A stretch of 60,631 bases of DNA from Mycoplasma testudinis ATCC 43263 (GCF_000687795.1 NZ_JHXT01000008.1:1-60631), one strand, 5' to 3'; positions 35,917 through 47,280 are shown, counted from the stretch's first letter. The notes: generated by a model from the letters alone, not told the origin. Translations and numbers: made by a program.

Positions 35917-36570
35917 TTAAAGACTATATTTTTTCAAAGCTTCTTGATAAGCGGTTACGAATTTTTGAGCATTTTTAACAATACTTTCAATGCCTTTTTC
36001 TTTAACATCTGCAGTTAAAGCACTACCAATACTAATGGCAAAGGCTTTGTTTTTGACTCAAGCATCGATGTTGTTCAAATCAACCCCACCTGAAGGCATC
36101 ATCATAACTTTTGGAAGTGGTCCGTGCATGTCTTTAATAAATTTGGGAGTTAACAAACTTCCTGGGAAAATTTTAATAACTTCACAACCAGCCTTTAAAG
36201 CGGTAACAATTTCAGTTGGTGTTGCACATCCTGGGAAATAAGGTACTTGATATAAGTTACATACTTCTGCAGTTGCTAAATCAAATGAAGGACTAACAAT
36301 AAATTGTGCACCTTCTAAAATTGCAATTCTTGCTGTCATGGCTTCAAGGACTGTACCAGCACCAATTACAACATCTTTATTGTATTGATACTCAGCCCGC
36401 AAATTTGCAATCACACGATCATTGTTAGGTGTTGTAAAAGTAGCTTCGATGGTTTTAATATCACCATCAATTATTGCCTTTGAAAAAGTTACGGCTTCAG
36501 CAGCTGAACGTCCCCGAACAACGGCAACAATTCCGTTAGCTTTCATTCTTTGAATTACTTGGTATTTCAT
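35917..36570 (-). CDS. eda: KDPG/KHG aldolase
   Basis: A 217-residue class I aldolase. Seen: VAVVRGRSAAEA, catalytic Glu in IEATFTTPN, GAGTV, FIVSPSF, the Schiff-base Lys in EVIKIFPGS, and PSGGVDLNNI. It cleaves KDPG to pyruvate and glyceraldehyde-3-phosphate. First gene of the run eda-kdgK-HAD; a 12-bp palindrome lies 21 bases upstream of its ATG. The Entner-Doudoroff dehydratase (edd) is not seen, so the enzyme should serve the uronate route. Confidence 0.93.
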
Positions 36571-36590
36571 ATTGGACCCTTTATAGTTAA

Positions 36591-36602
36591 TTTAACGTTA
36601 AA
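36591..36602. promoter_or_regulatory. Palindromic operator candidate upstream of eda
   Basis: TTTAACGTTAAA is a perfect 12-bp palindrome starting 21 bases before the eda ATG, followed by a TATAAA that may be a -10. Its position fits a repressor site. No regulator gene is in the window. Confidence 0.5.
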
Positions 36603-36787
36603 CAATTTTAATTTATTTGTTTTTGCATTGCTAATAAATCAACATAATAACATTTCAAATTGTGAACGAAAAGATTTAATAAGCAGTTTTAAAAACTTCA
36701 AATCAAAATTATAAAAATTTTGTAACTAAATGGATTTGAAAAGCAACTCATTTTTCTGATAATCACCAAAAATCGGCAGATTAACAA

Positions 36788-36828
36788 AAAAAATAGGGTA
36801 AACCCATCACGGTTCAACCCTATTTTTT
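36788..36828. terminator. Terminator of the HAD-GH3-MFS-uxaC-uxuA-uxuB run
   Basis: AAAAAATAGGG (36788-36798) pairs with CCCTATTTTTT (36818-36828), with an inner partial stem (ACC/GGT). It lies 23 bases after the uxuB stop on the minus strand, with T runs in both directions. Confidence 0.8.
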
Positions 36829-36850
36829 GCATTTGGATAAACAGATTATT

Positions 36851-37687
36851 TTAAACGCCAGAATAAGCGCTAAATCCGCCATCGATTGGAAGAATTACTC
36901 CTGTAATAAATGAAGCATCTTCTTGCGAAGCCAAAAATTGAACTGCACCAAACATTTCTTCAGGATCACCATAGCGGTCCATTGGAGTATTGCGTAAAAT
37001 CTTTTTAGAACGTTCAGTTGGTGTCCCATCTTTGTTAAATAATAAATCTTTGTTTTGAGCAGTTACTAAAAATCCGGGAGCAATGGCATTAACGCGAATT
37101 TTTACTTTCGAAAAATGAACCGCCAACCATTGAGTTAAATTACTAACTCCTGCTTTAGCGCTTGAGTAGGCCGGAATTTTAGTTAATGGTGTAAATGCGT
37201 TCATACTACTAATATTAATAATGTTTGAACCTTCACGATCAACCATATCTTTAGCAAACACTTGGGTTGGGATTAAAGTTCCCATAATGTTTAAATCAAA
37301 CACAAATTGAAAACCAGCTTTATCTAAATCAAAGAAAGTTTTAACTCCAGTTGCTGCTTTGGAATCGTGAAATTCAAGATCAGTATTCGCCCGAGCGCTA
37401 TTACCACCAGCACCATTGATTAAAATGTCACATTTACCTAAATCCTTAAGAATTTGTTCGTGAACTTTTTCAACTTGTTCTTTTTCTAAAACATTGCAAG
37501 CGTACGCAAACGCTTGATTTGAATAAGAAGTATTAATGGCATCAGCAGCTTTTTGAGCAGCGGCTAAATTTAAATCTAACAACGCCACCTTTGCACCTTG
37601 TTTGGCAAAGTTTTTAGCCAGTGATGAAACAATTACACCACCAGCACCAGTAAGAACAACAACTTTATTTTGAAATTTTAAATTCAT
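36851..37687 (-). CDS. uxuB: Fructuronate reductase, SDR type (UxuB/YjmF-like)
   Basis: A 278-residue short-chain dehydrogenase. The NAD-binding glycine motif TGAGGVIVSSLAK is at about 13-25, NNAG-equivalent INGAGG near 90, and catalytic Ser, Tyr and Lys lie in NISSMNA and YSSAKAG. Length and context match the SDR-type mannonate oxidoreductases of Bacillus (YjmF), not the long-chain E. coli enzyme. It interconverts fructuronate and mannonate. It starts 3 bases after uxuA with AAAGGAAA as ribosome binding site. General SDR homology alone would not fix the substrate; the neighbours do. Confidence 0.85.
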   Translation of the reverse strand: MNLKFQNKVVVLTGAGGVIVSSLAKNFAKQGAKVALLDLNLAAAQKAADAINTSYSNQAFAYACNVLEKEQVEKVHEQILKDLGKCDILINGAGGNSARANTDLEFHDSKAATGVKTFFDLDKAGFQFVFDLNIMGTLIPTQVFAKDMVDREGSNIINISSMNAFTPLTKIPAYSSAKAGVSNLTQWLAVHFSKVKIRVNAIAPGFLVTAQNKDLLFNKDGTPTERSKKILRNTPMDRYGDPEEMFGAVQFLASQEDASFITGVILPIDGGFSAYSGV

Positions 37688-37690
37688 AAA

Positions 37691-38812
37691 TTATTTTTTT
37701 CCTTTCTTTGCTAATACTGATTTCACAACTTTTATTTTTTTGGTGGGATGTAATGGGTCATGACCTTTAATTAATCCTTTTTGTTTCAAAATGGCTTCAT
37801 AAATTCCGTTGATATATGTTACGCCTAATGCACGGTCATATAATCCATAACCAGGTCTTCCTGTTTCACCCCAGATAAATCGTCCGTGGTCTGGACGTGC
37901 GTAGCCTTGATAATTAGTTTCTACTAGTGCTTTAATGGCTTCATAGAAATCTAAAGAACCTTCAGCTGATAAGTGCCCGCTCTCATTAAATGAACCATCG
38001 GGATGAATCTTAATGTTACGTAAGTGAACGAAATGAATTCGATCCATTGCTGAATACTTTCGCAATAATGAAACAACATCATTTCTAGCACTACATCCAA
38101 GCGATCCAATACATAAAGTTAATCCATTGTTTCGCGAATCATATAATTTCAAATAACGTTCTAAATTTTTATCACCTGTAATTATTCTTGGGATGCCAAA
38201 AACTTCCCAAGGTGGATCATCCGGATGAATTGCCATCAAAACATTATATTTTTCAGCAACTGGAATAATTTCATTTAAAAAGTACTTAGCACTTTCTCAC
38301 AAACCTTTTTCGCCTTGTTTTTTATAAGCATCAATTAATTCTTTAATTTCGGTTGGTTTATATGATGCGTCCCAACCAGGTAGCGCTAATTTTGTTGGAT
38401 CTAATTTTTTAAAATCTTTATCAAAATAAGCAAGTGCAGATGACTCATCTTTTAATTTGTAATCAAGGTTAGTTCGAAGCCAATCAAATACTGGCATAAA
38501 ATTGTAGCAAACAACTTTAACTCCAGCATTAGCACAGCGACGGATATTTTCTTTATAGTTTTCAATATACTCTTTATATTTACCACGACGCAACTTGATA
38601 TCTTCGTGGACTGGAATTGATTCAATAACATCAAATTTTAATCCAGTTTTTTCAACAGCTTTTTTTAATTTTAAAATATCTTTTTCGGGTCAAACTTCAC
38701 CTACAGGAACTGTATATACAGCTGTAACGACACTATAAACATTTGGGATTTGACGAATGTATTCTATTTTCGCTTTATCATCAAATCCGTATCATCGAAA
38801 CGATAATTTCAT
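37691..38812 (-). CDS. uxuA: D-mannonate dehydratase
   Basis: A 373-residue TIM-barrel enzyme. N-terminal MKLSFRWYG, the hallmark AIHPDDPPW near residue 190, a CIGSLG segment, and FVHLRNI and RPDHGRFIWGE near the C-terminus, which contribute metal and active-site residues. It dehydrates mannonate to 2-keto-3-deoxygluconate. Preceded by AAAGGAAA and 44 bases after the uxaC stop, with no hairpin between. Several TGA-Trp codons, including in RWYG and FDWLRTN. Confidence 0.94.
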
Positions 38813-38856
38813 TAAACGTTTCCTTTCTCTTAAATTTATAATTTAAAGTTTAGTTT

Positions 38857-40281
38857 TTATTTTTTAGATTTGCTAATCGGTGCAAAGAAATTTTCACAAT
38901 TCTTGTAACAGATATTTGCTACCATTTCTTTAACTAAATCAATCGAACCAAAGAATTTATTTGATTCCACAGCTTCGCCAATGTAATTACATAAAATACG
39001 ACGGAAATAATCAAAGCGCGAATATGATAAGAAACTACGGGAATCGGTTAACATCCCTAAAAACTTACCAAACACGGCTTGATCACCATAAGATTTCATC
39101 AAATCAAGCATTCCGTTTTCAGTATCTTGGAATCATCATGAAGTACCAATTTGGACTTTTCCGCCAATATTTGTATCTACATTAAAGTTATTTAAAGTAG
39201 CTGCAACAACGCGATTAACTAAATGGTTAACATTAAAGATTACCATGTTCGGTGTTTTGTTGTAGGTTGAATAAATGGCGTCTAATAATAGGTTTAAATT
39301 TAAAGCAACGTCACTTTGATCATAAATCACATCAAACCCTGTATCAGCACCAAGTTTTTTAAACATCACAGAATTGTTATTACGAATTGGCCCAAAGTGA
39401 ATTAACATCTTGATATCTTCGCGAATGTATAAACCTGCTAAATCCACTAAAAATTGAGTTACAAATTGGTTTTTTTCTTGGGCAGTTACTGATTTATTAG
39501 TTAATGCTTTTTGCAAAACTTTATTAGCTATCGCGGCAGAGGTTTTTTCATAATTTAAAGTCATTAATCCGTGGTCGGCTAACTGCATTCCGTGTGCTTT
39601 AAAATATTTAATAACTTGGTGAAACAATTTAATAAATTCAGTATAAGATGTTACTTTGGTTTTGTATTTTTTTTCCAATTTGTCTAACATCTTTAAAAAT
39701 TTAGGTTCGCCAATTGCAAATGCTTCATCAGGGCGTAATCCTGGTGAAACCTTTGTCTCAAAGGATTTGTCTGCGGCAATTTTTTCATGCCATTCTAAAT
39801 CTTCGTAAGGGTTATTAGTGGTTGCAATGAATTTAACCTTTGACAGAGCTATCAATTTTCGTGGCGAAAGTTTTTTTGCTTTAATATAATCGTTCGCTTT
39901 TTTATAAATTTCCTTTGCGTTTTTTGCAGTTAAAACGTCATCGATTCCAAAAAACATTTTGAGTTCTAAATGGCTTCAGTGATAAAGCGGGTTACCTAAA
40001 GCAGTTTCAATTGTTTGTACGTACTTGACAAACTTATCTTCATCACTAGCATCACCGGTAATATATTTTTCTGCAACTCCACAAAAACGCATTAAACGTC
40101 ATTTGTAATGATCACCATACAATCATACTTGAGTAATGTTTTTAAAAACCTTATCTTCAAATATTTCTTGTGGAGATAAGTGGCAATGAAAGTCAAAAAT
40201 TGGTTGATCTTTAGCGACTTCATTGTAAAGTTTAAGTGCGGTTTTATTGCCTAACATAAACTTATCTAAGTTTCATTTCAT
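38857..40281 (-). CDS. uxaC: Glucuronate (uronate) isomerase
   Basis: A 474-residue member of the amidohydrolase-fold isomerases. The metal motif FDFHCHLSP lies near residue 30. [21 protein letters not shown], and the C-terminal region [23 protein letters not shown] are highly typical of UxaC. It converts glucuronate to fructuronate (and galacturonate to tagaturonate). Fructuronate is then the substrate of the UxuB-like gene two places downstream. It follows the MFS transporter by 31 bases. Ribosome binding site AAAGGAAA. Confidence 0.95.
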
Positions 40282-40312
40282 AAATTATTTCCTTTCTAAT
40301 TTAAATTTGCTT

Positions 40313-42055
40313 TTAACTCATGTGTAGCCATTTTTTTAAGCGGGGAAATTTCATGTGGTTTTCTTTAAAATGCTTGAAAGAGAAAGCAATTTCATCTTTT
40401 GAACGACTTAAGATTAATAAGAAGAAAACGGCTGACAGCAATGGCACTACTGCAATTACGATTAATTGTGGGACATATTGACTAGTTATTTTCGATGCTG
40501 ATACGCTTACAAGAAAATCAGCAGGGTTAACGTTTCACGCCTGAGCAGTAAAAGTAGCTCCGTTTATTGCGGTTGTTGGAACCCAACCAATTAGATTGTT
40601 ACGAACGCTATTAAATGTTTCGATATTGCTACCTAAAGCACTATTAAATAAGGACGGATCGTTAACAATTAAATCTGCATATGTAGCGGGATTTGCAGTC
40701 ACACCAGCACTTCCAACAAACGAAGTAATAATGTCCAAAACAGAATATGCAATATACAAGAAAGTTCAGTTAAATGAGGTGTAATAAGTAACTTGAGTAG
40801 TATTAAAACCCCATTTATAGATAATCACTCCTGATGTTACTTGAGCACCAAAAATAAAGGTTGCTCCAAGTAATCCAAAAATTAAGGTGAATGCTGCGAT
40901 TACGGGTATTTCAAGCCCTAGCGAACCAAGACCATATGAAACGCCTCACAGCCCTAAACCAACAATGGTAACAACGCCAGCATATGGTGCTACTGAGTAC
41001 TTAGTTGATGTTCATTTACCAACTGTTGCTAATCCTGTATAAAGTCCTACCGAAAATAAAATTTGTCAAGCAAACTGATAAGTAGCAATATTTGATGTTC
41101 CCAAAATTTGCCCGGTTGCTAAATCTCACACTTGTCCAACATTTTGCGGATTGCGGTTTCAAAAGTTTGACAAAACACCACTAGCTGGTTCGATTCCGGC
41201 ATATAAAGTAAATGCACCAGCTAAACATAAGAATCAAACGCGGCGTTGTTTTAACACATATCCTAATTTATCTTCGGTAACCTTATCTTCAATTTGTTTA
41301 GAATTATGTGTTCTTGTTGATAACTTGAATTCCATTCCAAAAATTAAGTAAACAATCAACGATAAAATAACAATTCCAATTATGACACCACCAATTACTG
41401 TTCAGTTACCAGCAATATTAAAACGGGTAACTTGATCGATAAACAACAATGAAGCAATGATTCCAGCTAATTGAGCAGGTGCACTTGAAAATTTAACCGC
41501 CGCATTTCGTTGTTTAGGTTCGACAAAGAATTTGGCAATTACAGGAGCAGAATAAATTAAAGTTGCAGTTCCACCAATTGCTAAAAAAATACGGAATAAC
41601 AAGAATAAACCGTAAGATATTTGACTTGCTTCACTAGGGGATGATCCATGAGCTAACAATGACGAACGCATTTCGGGAGTAAAAACGAAAGGAAGCGACA
41701 AAATCATTAATCCTAGAGCAAAAATGATACCATTTTTATGACCAATTTTTTGAACCAAAAAGCCTAACGAAACTGCGGTTACCCCGCGCGCTAAAGTAAT
41801 TGATCAAGTTGATATTCTTGAAATGGTTGGATCTGTAGCAGATAACGGATATAATGTAGCAACGGGTCCATTTCCAGTAGAGTTTGCTTGGTTAACACTA
41901 TTAAATGCTAATTGAAACATTGCATAAACTAAAAGAATCATTGAGAACATAATCCAAGCCCGAATTTTCATAACGCGCTTGTCCATGTTGGGGTTATAGT
42001 GTCACAGCCTTCAAGACTGCTTTGTACTTAGCAGCGGGATTGTGTTTGTATTCAT
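40313..42055 (-). CDS. MFS transporter of the uronate operon
   Basis: A 580-residue, 12-helix-type protein, read through many TGA-Trp codons. ATG 42055 is chosen because an in-frame stop lies six bases upstream. The N-terminus (QSWRLWHYNP, then KIRAWIMFSMILL) and GHKNGIIFALGLMIL fit a major facilitator with a long extracellular insert near residues 440-510. The C-terminus FSFKHFKENH is shared with the second MFS gene at 44877-47072. Its place between GH3 and uxaC suggests uptake of glucuronate or a glucuronate-containing saccharide. Substrate is inferred from context only. Confidence 0.8.
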
Positions 42056-42084
42056 ATTTTAGAATATCCTATTTTTTATTTAAA

Positions 42085-43788
42085 TTATCTTCTTGTTTCT
42101 CATAAGTTACATCAAACATTTTCATTTGGTGTTCCTTTAAATTCAGATTTCCCAATTATTTTATCGATAACTTGTCGAATGGTTTCCTCGTTGTTATGAT
42201 ATGCATTAATAAAAGTTTTAACCATTGGGACATCAGTTAAGTGAGTTGTTTGATTTAATGAAACAAAGACTGTTGGAACTTCTCAGACCATTCACGGAAT
42301 TTCATTAGCCATTGCGGCCGATCAACGAATCCGGTAATTATTTTCAGCTGCATATCCACGAATATCACTAAAAATCATCGCGCAATCGTAATTTTTCTTA
42401 TAAGCTTCAACCGAGCCTTTTTCTCTAACACCACGTTTGTTAATGGTTACTTTGAAACCAACTTTTTCTAAGGCTTGTTTAATGAGATTAGCTGTTTTAC
42501 TATTCATGTTGTCATACACGCCAATTTCTTCGTTCGCTAACACATATAACATCACGCGAGGATATTTATCAGGAGTAATAGGCAATTGATTCAATGTGTT
42601 TTTAACAAGTGTGATTCCAAGATCTGCGGCTTGTGAACGCATTTGTAAATGTTCTGGGCAACCAATGATACTTAATGCTTCTCGCTTTGGATTTAGTTCA
42701 CTACGAGCAACTTTATTTAAACCAAGTTTTGCTTTTAATCCCAAAATCCGTCTAACAGCATCTTCCAACCGTTCTTTTGTGATGATTTTATTTAAATATC
42801 CATCCATCATGTATTGGAAATCTTCTTCTACATCGTTCAAAAATAAAAACATGTCACAACCTGAAGCAATGGCTCGAGGTAATTGATCTTTTCGAGGCAT
42901 TGCTGCAAACATTCCTAACATATGACTTGCATCAGTAATTACTAATCCATTGAAATTAAGTTGGGTTTTTAGCAAACCATTAATCAATTCCGGAGCTAAA
43001 GTTGCTGGCATGATGTCATTGTAAGTTAAACATGGATTAAGATGTTTAGAATAATTGGGCAAAGCAATATGACCAGCCATAATAGTGTCAAGTCCGTTAT
43101 CAATCATGGTCTTAAAAACTTTTCCGTATGAACGATCTCAGTTTTCGACTGAAAGCTCGTTAACTCCTAATACTAGGTGTTGATCACGTTCTTCACTACC
43201 ATCGCCAGGAAAGTGTTTGATTGTTGATAAAATATTACTTTCTGTTAAACCATTAACATAAGCTTGAATATTTTTTAAAACAGTATCAGCATTAGTTCCG
43301 TAAGCTCTAGTGTTTACGATTGTGTTTCGTCAGTTAAATAAGATATCAGAACATGGGTTAAAGTTCCAATTGCAACCGATAGCTACAGCTTCTCGACCAC
43401 TTACCAAACCTGCATGATAAGCCACCGTAGGATCATTGCACGCTTCACATTGAGCGCCACTAGCAATGTAGGTTCCATCACTACAAGCGCCGTCACCGCC
43501 ATTATCACAATTACATGCAATAAACATCGGCAAACGAGAATATTTATTTAGATTAGTAACTAAATCTTGAACTTCTTTGGCGGATTTGGTGTGATATCTC
43601 GCACCGCCTAAAGGAATTTGTTTTAATAAATTTTTGACAGCATCTTCAGAAAAATCCATAAACAATTGAAAAAACAATTGCCCGATTTTTTCTTTAAGGG
43701 TCATCCCTACTAAAGTGCTTTCAACTCATTGGACATCAGCATCAGATAAGTTGTAAGGCATCTTTCGCAAATCAACTTTTATTGGCAT
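42085..43788 (-). CDS. Glycoside hydrolase family 3 enzyme (NagZ-like)
   Basis: A 567-residue protein without signal peptide, so cytoplasmic. GH3 motifs: KHFPGDG (191-197) followed by the Asp-x-His pair Asp202/His204, a feature of NagZ-type N-acetylhexosaminidases where His is the acid/base; HIALP (240-244); nucleophile Asp286 in VITDASHM. A C-terminal domain of about 200 residues is also present. It probably releases a beta-linked sugar, most likely N-acetylglucosamine or glucose, from an imported saccharide. It overlaps nothing and sits 29 bases upstream of the MFS gene. TGGAGAT precedes the ATG. Confidence 0.85.
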
Positions 43789-43821
43789 AAATGATCTCCA
43801 AAAAATTTTTAAAAATAAGAT

Positions 43822-44661
43822 TTACATTACTTGTAAATTGGCTTTGAACTTCGAAAAGTAATCAGCTGCTAATTTAGAATTATATTCACCACTAGCAAAC
43901 TGTTGCAAAACGCAATTTTTTAAGGTGTTCCAAGAATCTTGTTCATGATTACAAAGAATGGGATAAAATAAAACACCATTCGCTTCTGCTGCTTCGTAAT
44001 CACCTGGCGAATCGCCAATCATCAAGATTCTATCTGTTTTCAGATTTGAAGTTTTCAATAAGTCAGCAATTGCAGCTTTTTTAGTACCTTGCTCTTGTGT
44101 ATAAAAATGTTCAACATAATTTAATAAGCCATTGTGTTGTCATTCTTTTAAAACCGCTTCTTTATTAGCACTAGAAACAATAGCGATTTTAATGTTCGCA
44201 TCTGCTATTGCTGTGAATGCTTCTTTAACTCCGCGATATGCTAAAGCAGGTACATCATTTGCTTTAATAGCTTCATTTACCACATAACTTCAATGCAAAG
44301 CTTTTTGTAATTGGTTTGACGGATTCAAGGCAATACTTTTTTCTAAAGTTGTATTTGATAGTGATGAAGAGGTTTCACACCATTTTTTTAGTTCATCTAA
44401 TAATTCAACTTCAGGATCAAATTGATGCATTAATTCAAATGTACGGTATAAACCAATGAAACGATTGCAGCCTCGTGTTCAAGAAAACAAATTAACTTGA
44501 TTTCAAAACATCAAAAATTGTTTTTGATTAGAGATCTTTCATTCTTGAACAGCAAAAGGACCAAAGTATTTAAAATGCTTATCATTCATCGTGTCCATTG
44601 CACAGCCATCTGAATCAATACAAATAATTCCATCCAAAAGTTGCAAATTATTATGCGACAT
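43822..44661 (-). CDS. HAD-superfamily hydrolase, first gene of the uronate run
   Basis: A 279-residue protein. HAD motif I IDSDGCAMDT near residue 15, motif II IVSSAN, and motif IV MIGDSPGDYEAA near residue 218, with an alpha-helical cap of about 100 residues, as in HAD subfamily I phosphatases and beta-phosphoglucomutases. Substrate unknown; a sugar phosphate linked to the operon is likely. AAGGAAA ribosome binding site. It is followed by GH3 after 33 bases. Confidence 0.8.
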
Positions 44662-44742
44662 TTTATCCGTTTCCTTATTACTTAAAACTTTTACACTAAA
44701 AAATTTTAATCTCTGAAATAATTTTCAAAAAATAAAATTTAA

Positions 44743-44778
44743 AAAATAGGTTATTTTTTGTTTCCCGTAAACGTTTAC
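44743..44778 (-). promoter_or_regulatory. Uronate operon promoter with palindromic operator
   Basis: GTAAACGTTTAC (44767-44778) is a perfect 12-bp palindrome resembling LacI-family operators (centre AACGTT). Its left half gives a minus-strand -35 TTTACG (44771-44766), then a 17-base spacer and -10 TATTTT (44748-44743). A protein bound to the palindrome would block the promoter. The HAD-GH3-MFS-uxaC-uxuA-uxuB run starts about 80 bases downstream. Confidence 0.55.
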
Positions 44779-44838
44779 ACATTGAAAATATTATTCTTAA
44801 TTATTTGCTTTTTATGGTACTGAATTATTTAAATAAAA

Positions 44839-44865
44839 AACAATCACAAAAACGGTGTGATTGTT
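44839..44865 (-). terminator. Terminator of the second MFS gene
   Basis: AACAATCAC (44839-44847) pairs with GTGATTGTT (44857-44865), with a 9-base loop and a T-rich tail on the minus strand, 11 bases after the stop at 44877. It separates this gene from the uronate run. Confidence 0.75.
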
Positions 44866-44876
44866 CATTTTTAATT

Positions 44877-47072
44877 TTAAGGCTTTTGAATCCTTCTGGT
44901 TTGACCAGAAGGAATTGGTCGTGCTGGTTGAGCCTGTGGATATGGGTATTGTTGCGGATATCTAACTTGTCTATTAGGCTGTCGTGGTGGTTGCTGATAA
45001 GCTCGAACAGGGCGTTGACCATAACCATAAGAGTCACGTGGTTGCGGGCCTGGAGATCCGTATCTTGGGTTTGGATATTGTTGTGGATATGGATTTGTTA
45101 AATCTTGTGGTTGGGCAGTAGCGGGTAAAGGTTCTAATGGTTTTTTGACTGTTGGGGTTCCAAAAACATTTTGTGGTTTTTCTTGAAGATCAGAACTTGA
45201 AGAAGGCATTTCTAGTTTTTTAGAAGAAATTTTGTTTTTTGATAATCATTGCAGATGGTTTTCTTTAAAATGCTTAAAACTAAATCTTTCATCGTTGGCG
45301 GTGCGCCGCACAGAGAACAAAGCAATCGCTGAAATGATAGGAATAACGGCAATAAATATTAATTGCGGTTGATATTGTTTTGGCAAATTAGTTGCTGATT
45401 GTGCAAGGTAAAATTGGATCGCGGCTTCGCTGCTTAAACCATTATTAGGACGGTTTCATGACGCACCATTTCAATTGGCTAACGCATGAGCATATGCTGC
45501 TTCAAATGCTGGAGCTTGACCAGCCGGAACCGTAGCTAAGGCGCTATTGTAAAAAGAAGAACCCATAGCTGGTAATTGTCAACCAATCATGTTTTGACTA
45601 ATAGCTAAATATAAATTTACATTGCCACTTAAAAGCCCCGTAAACAGACTTGAATTTTGAGCTACTAAATCAGAATAAAGAGCCGGATTAGCATTCACAC
45701 CAGCTGTTCCTATATAAGAAGTAATAATATCAAAAATCGAATAGATTACATACATGCACGTTCAACTCATTGAAGTGAAATTAGTCATTTGAGCTGTGTT
45801 GTAACCCCATTTAAACGGAACAACAAAACCAACTGCCATTGCTGCCATTACAAAGGTTGAACCTACTAAACCAAAAATTAAGGTAAACGTTACAGCACCA
45901 CCATTGGCCAAATTGGTTGCGCCAAGACCATATGAAATCCCTAAGAAAATTAAACCAATAATAGTAGTTCAGGCCATAAAACGGGCTAACGAATATTTTG
46001 TTTTAGTTCATTTAGCTAGGGTAAATAATGCAACGATAATTCCAATTGAGAATAAAATTTGTCATGCAAATTGGTAAGTTGCAATAGTTTCGTTAGTAAT
46101 TCTTGCCCCAGTTGTTAAATTCCAGACTTGATTTACATTTCCATCTGTTCGATTTCAAAAATTAACTAAAACCCCAGAAGACGGTTCAATCGAAATATAA
46201 GTTAAAAACGCAAAACCAATAAATAATGCATACACTCTAGGTTGCTTCAACAAGTAACTCATTTTATTTTCAGCATTGGCTTTTTTAGGATCAGCAACAT
46301 GCGCATCAGATAGTTGGGTTACTGTCTTAACCGGGTTTACAAGGGGGAATTGCATCCCCAAATAAAGATATAAAACCAAGCACGCGGCTAATGAGCCGAT
46401 GATAATGCCACCAATTAATGGTCAATCTCCAGCTATCCCTCTTGCTGTTGCCGCGTTAATAAATATTATAGAAGCGATTACTGCAGCAATTTGAGCTGGT
46501 GCATTGGAAAATTTTACAGCTGTATTTCTTTGTTTTGGGTCAGTAAAAAACTTCGAAATAATTGGCGTTGTATAAATTAAAACCGCTGTTCCGCCAATCG
46601 CCAAGAAAATTCGAAAAATTAAAAAAATTGAATAGGATGCTTGTGATGCTGTTAGTTCATCAACACCATTTGTAAGCATTGAAGATTTCATTGCTCTAGT
46701 AAAAACAAAAGGAATTGAAATTACCATTAGTGAGAAACCAATAATAACGCCATTTTTGTGACCTACTTTATAAACTAATAAGGCCACAAAAATTGCAGCG
46801 AAACCTCTAGTTAAAGTGACAGATCAATTAGAAATCCGGGCGATTGAAGGGTCAGTTGCTGAAGTTGGAAACAAATCAGCAACTGGTCCAGCCCCAATCG
46901 AATTAGCCTGGTTAACACTATTTCATGCTAGTTGAAATAAAGCATAGCCTAATAATCCTAAGCCAAACATAATTCAGGCTCGAATTTTCATCACTTTGTG
47001 ATTCATTTTTTCATCGTAATGTCAAATTCTTCAAGACTGATTTGCACTTAATATATTTTGATTTGCGTGCAT
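44877..47072 (-). CDS. MFS transporter paralogue with Pro/Gln/Tyr-rich C-terminal tail
   Basis: A 731-residue paralogue of the operon MFS protein. The two share QSWRxWHY at the N-terminus, KIRAWIMF, GHKNGxI, FxDPKQRNxAVKFS/N-APAQ and the C-terminal FSFKHFKENH. Here about 120 residues follow, dominated by Pro, Gln, Tyr and Arg (NPYPQQYPNPRYG, RYPQQYPYPQAQP). Such tails are typical of cytoplasmic adhesin tails in the M. pneumoniae group, but are unusual on a transporter. Own terminator, and an AGGAT site before ATG 47072. Substrate unknown; a related sugar acid or saccharide is possible. Confidence 0.78.
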
Positions 47073-47236
47073 GGAATTAATATATCCTTTTTTCAAATAA
47101 TAATGATGAGAAACTTATCAAGTAAATTTGTTCACTTACAAAAAAATTAATAAACTATATTAGTTTATTAATCAATGTTAAACAATTATAACAAAATGAA
47201 AAATCAACAAACGGAAATAATTTATCTTAACAAAAT

Positions 47237-47260
47237 AAAAATGGGCATAACACCCATTTT
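47237..47260 (-). terminator. Hairpin terminator downstream of the large surface protein
   Basis: AAAAATGGG (47237-47245) with CCCATTTT (47253-47260), 7-base loop, T run on the minus strand, 21 bases after the stop at 47281. Confidence 0.7.
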
Positions 47261-47280
47261 AAATTAAATTATTAACGAAT

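Noticed and set aside
38452-38634. A 60-residue minus-strand frame overlapping uxuA
   Set aside because: It is out of frame with uxuA, which is continuous and well conserved across this stretch.
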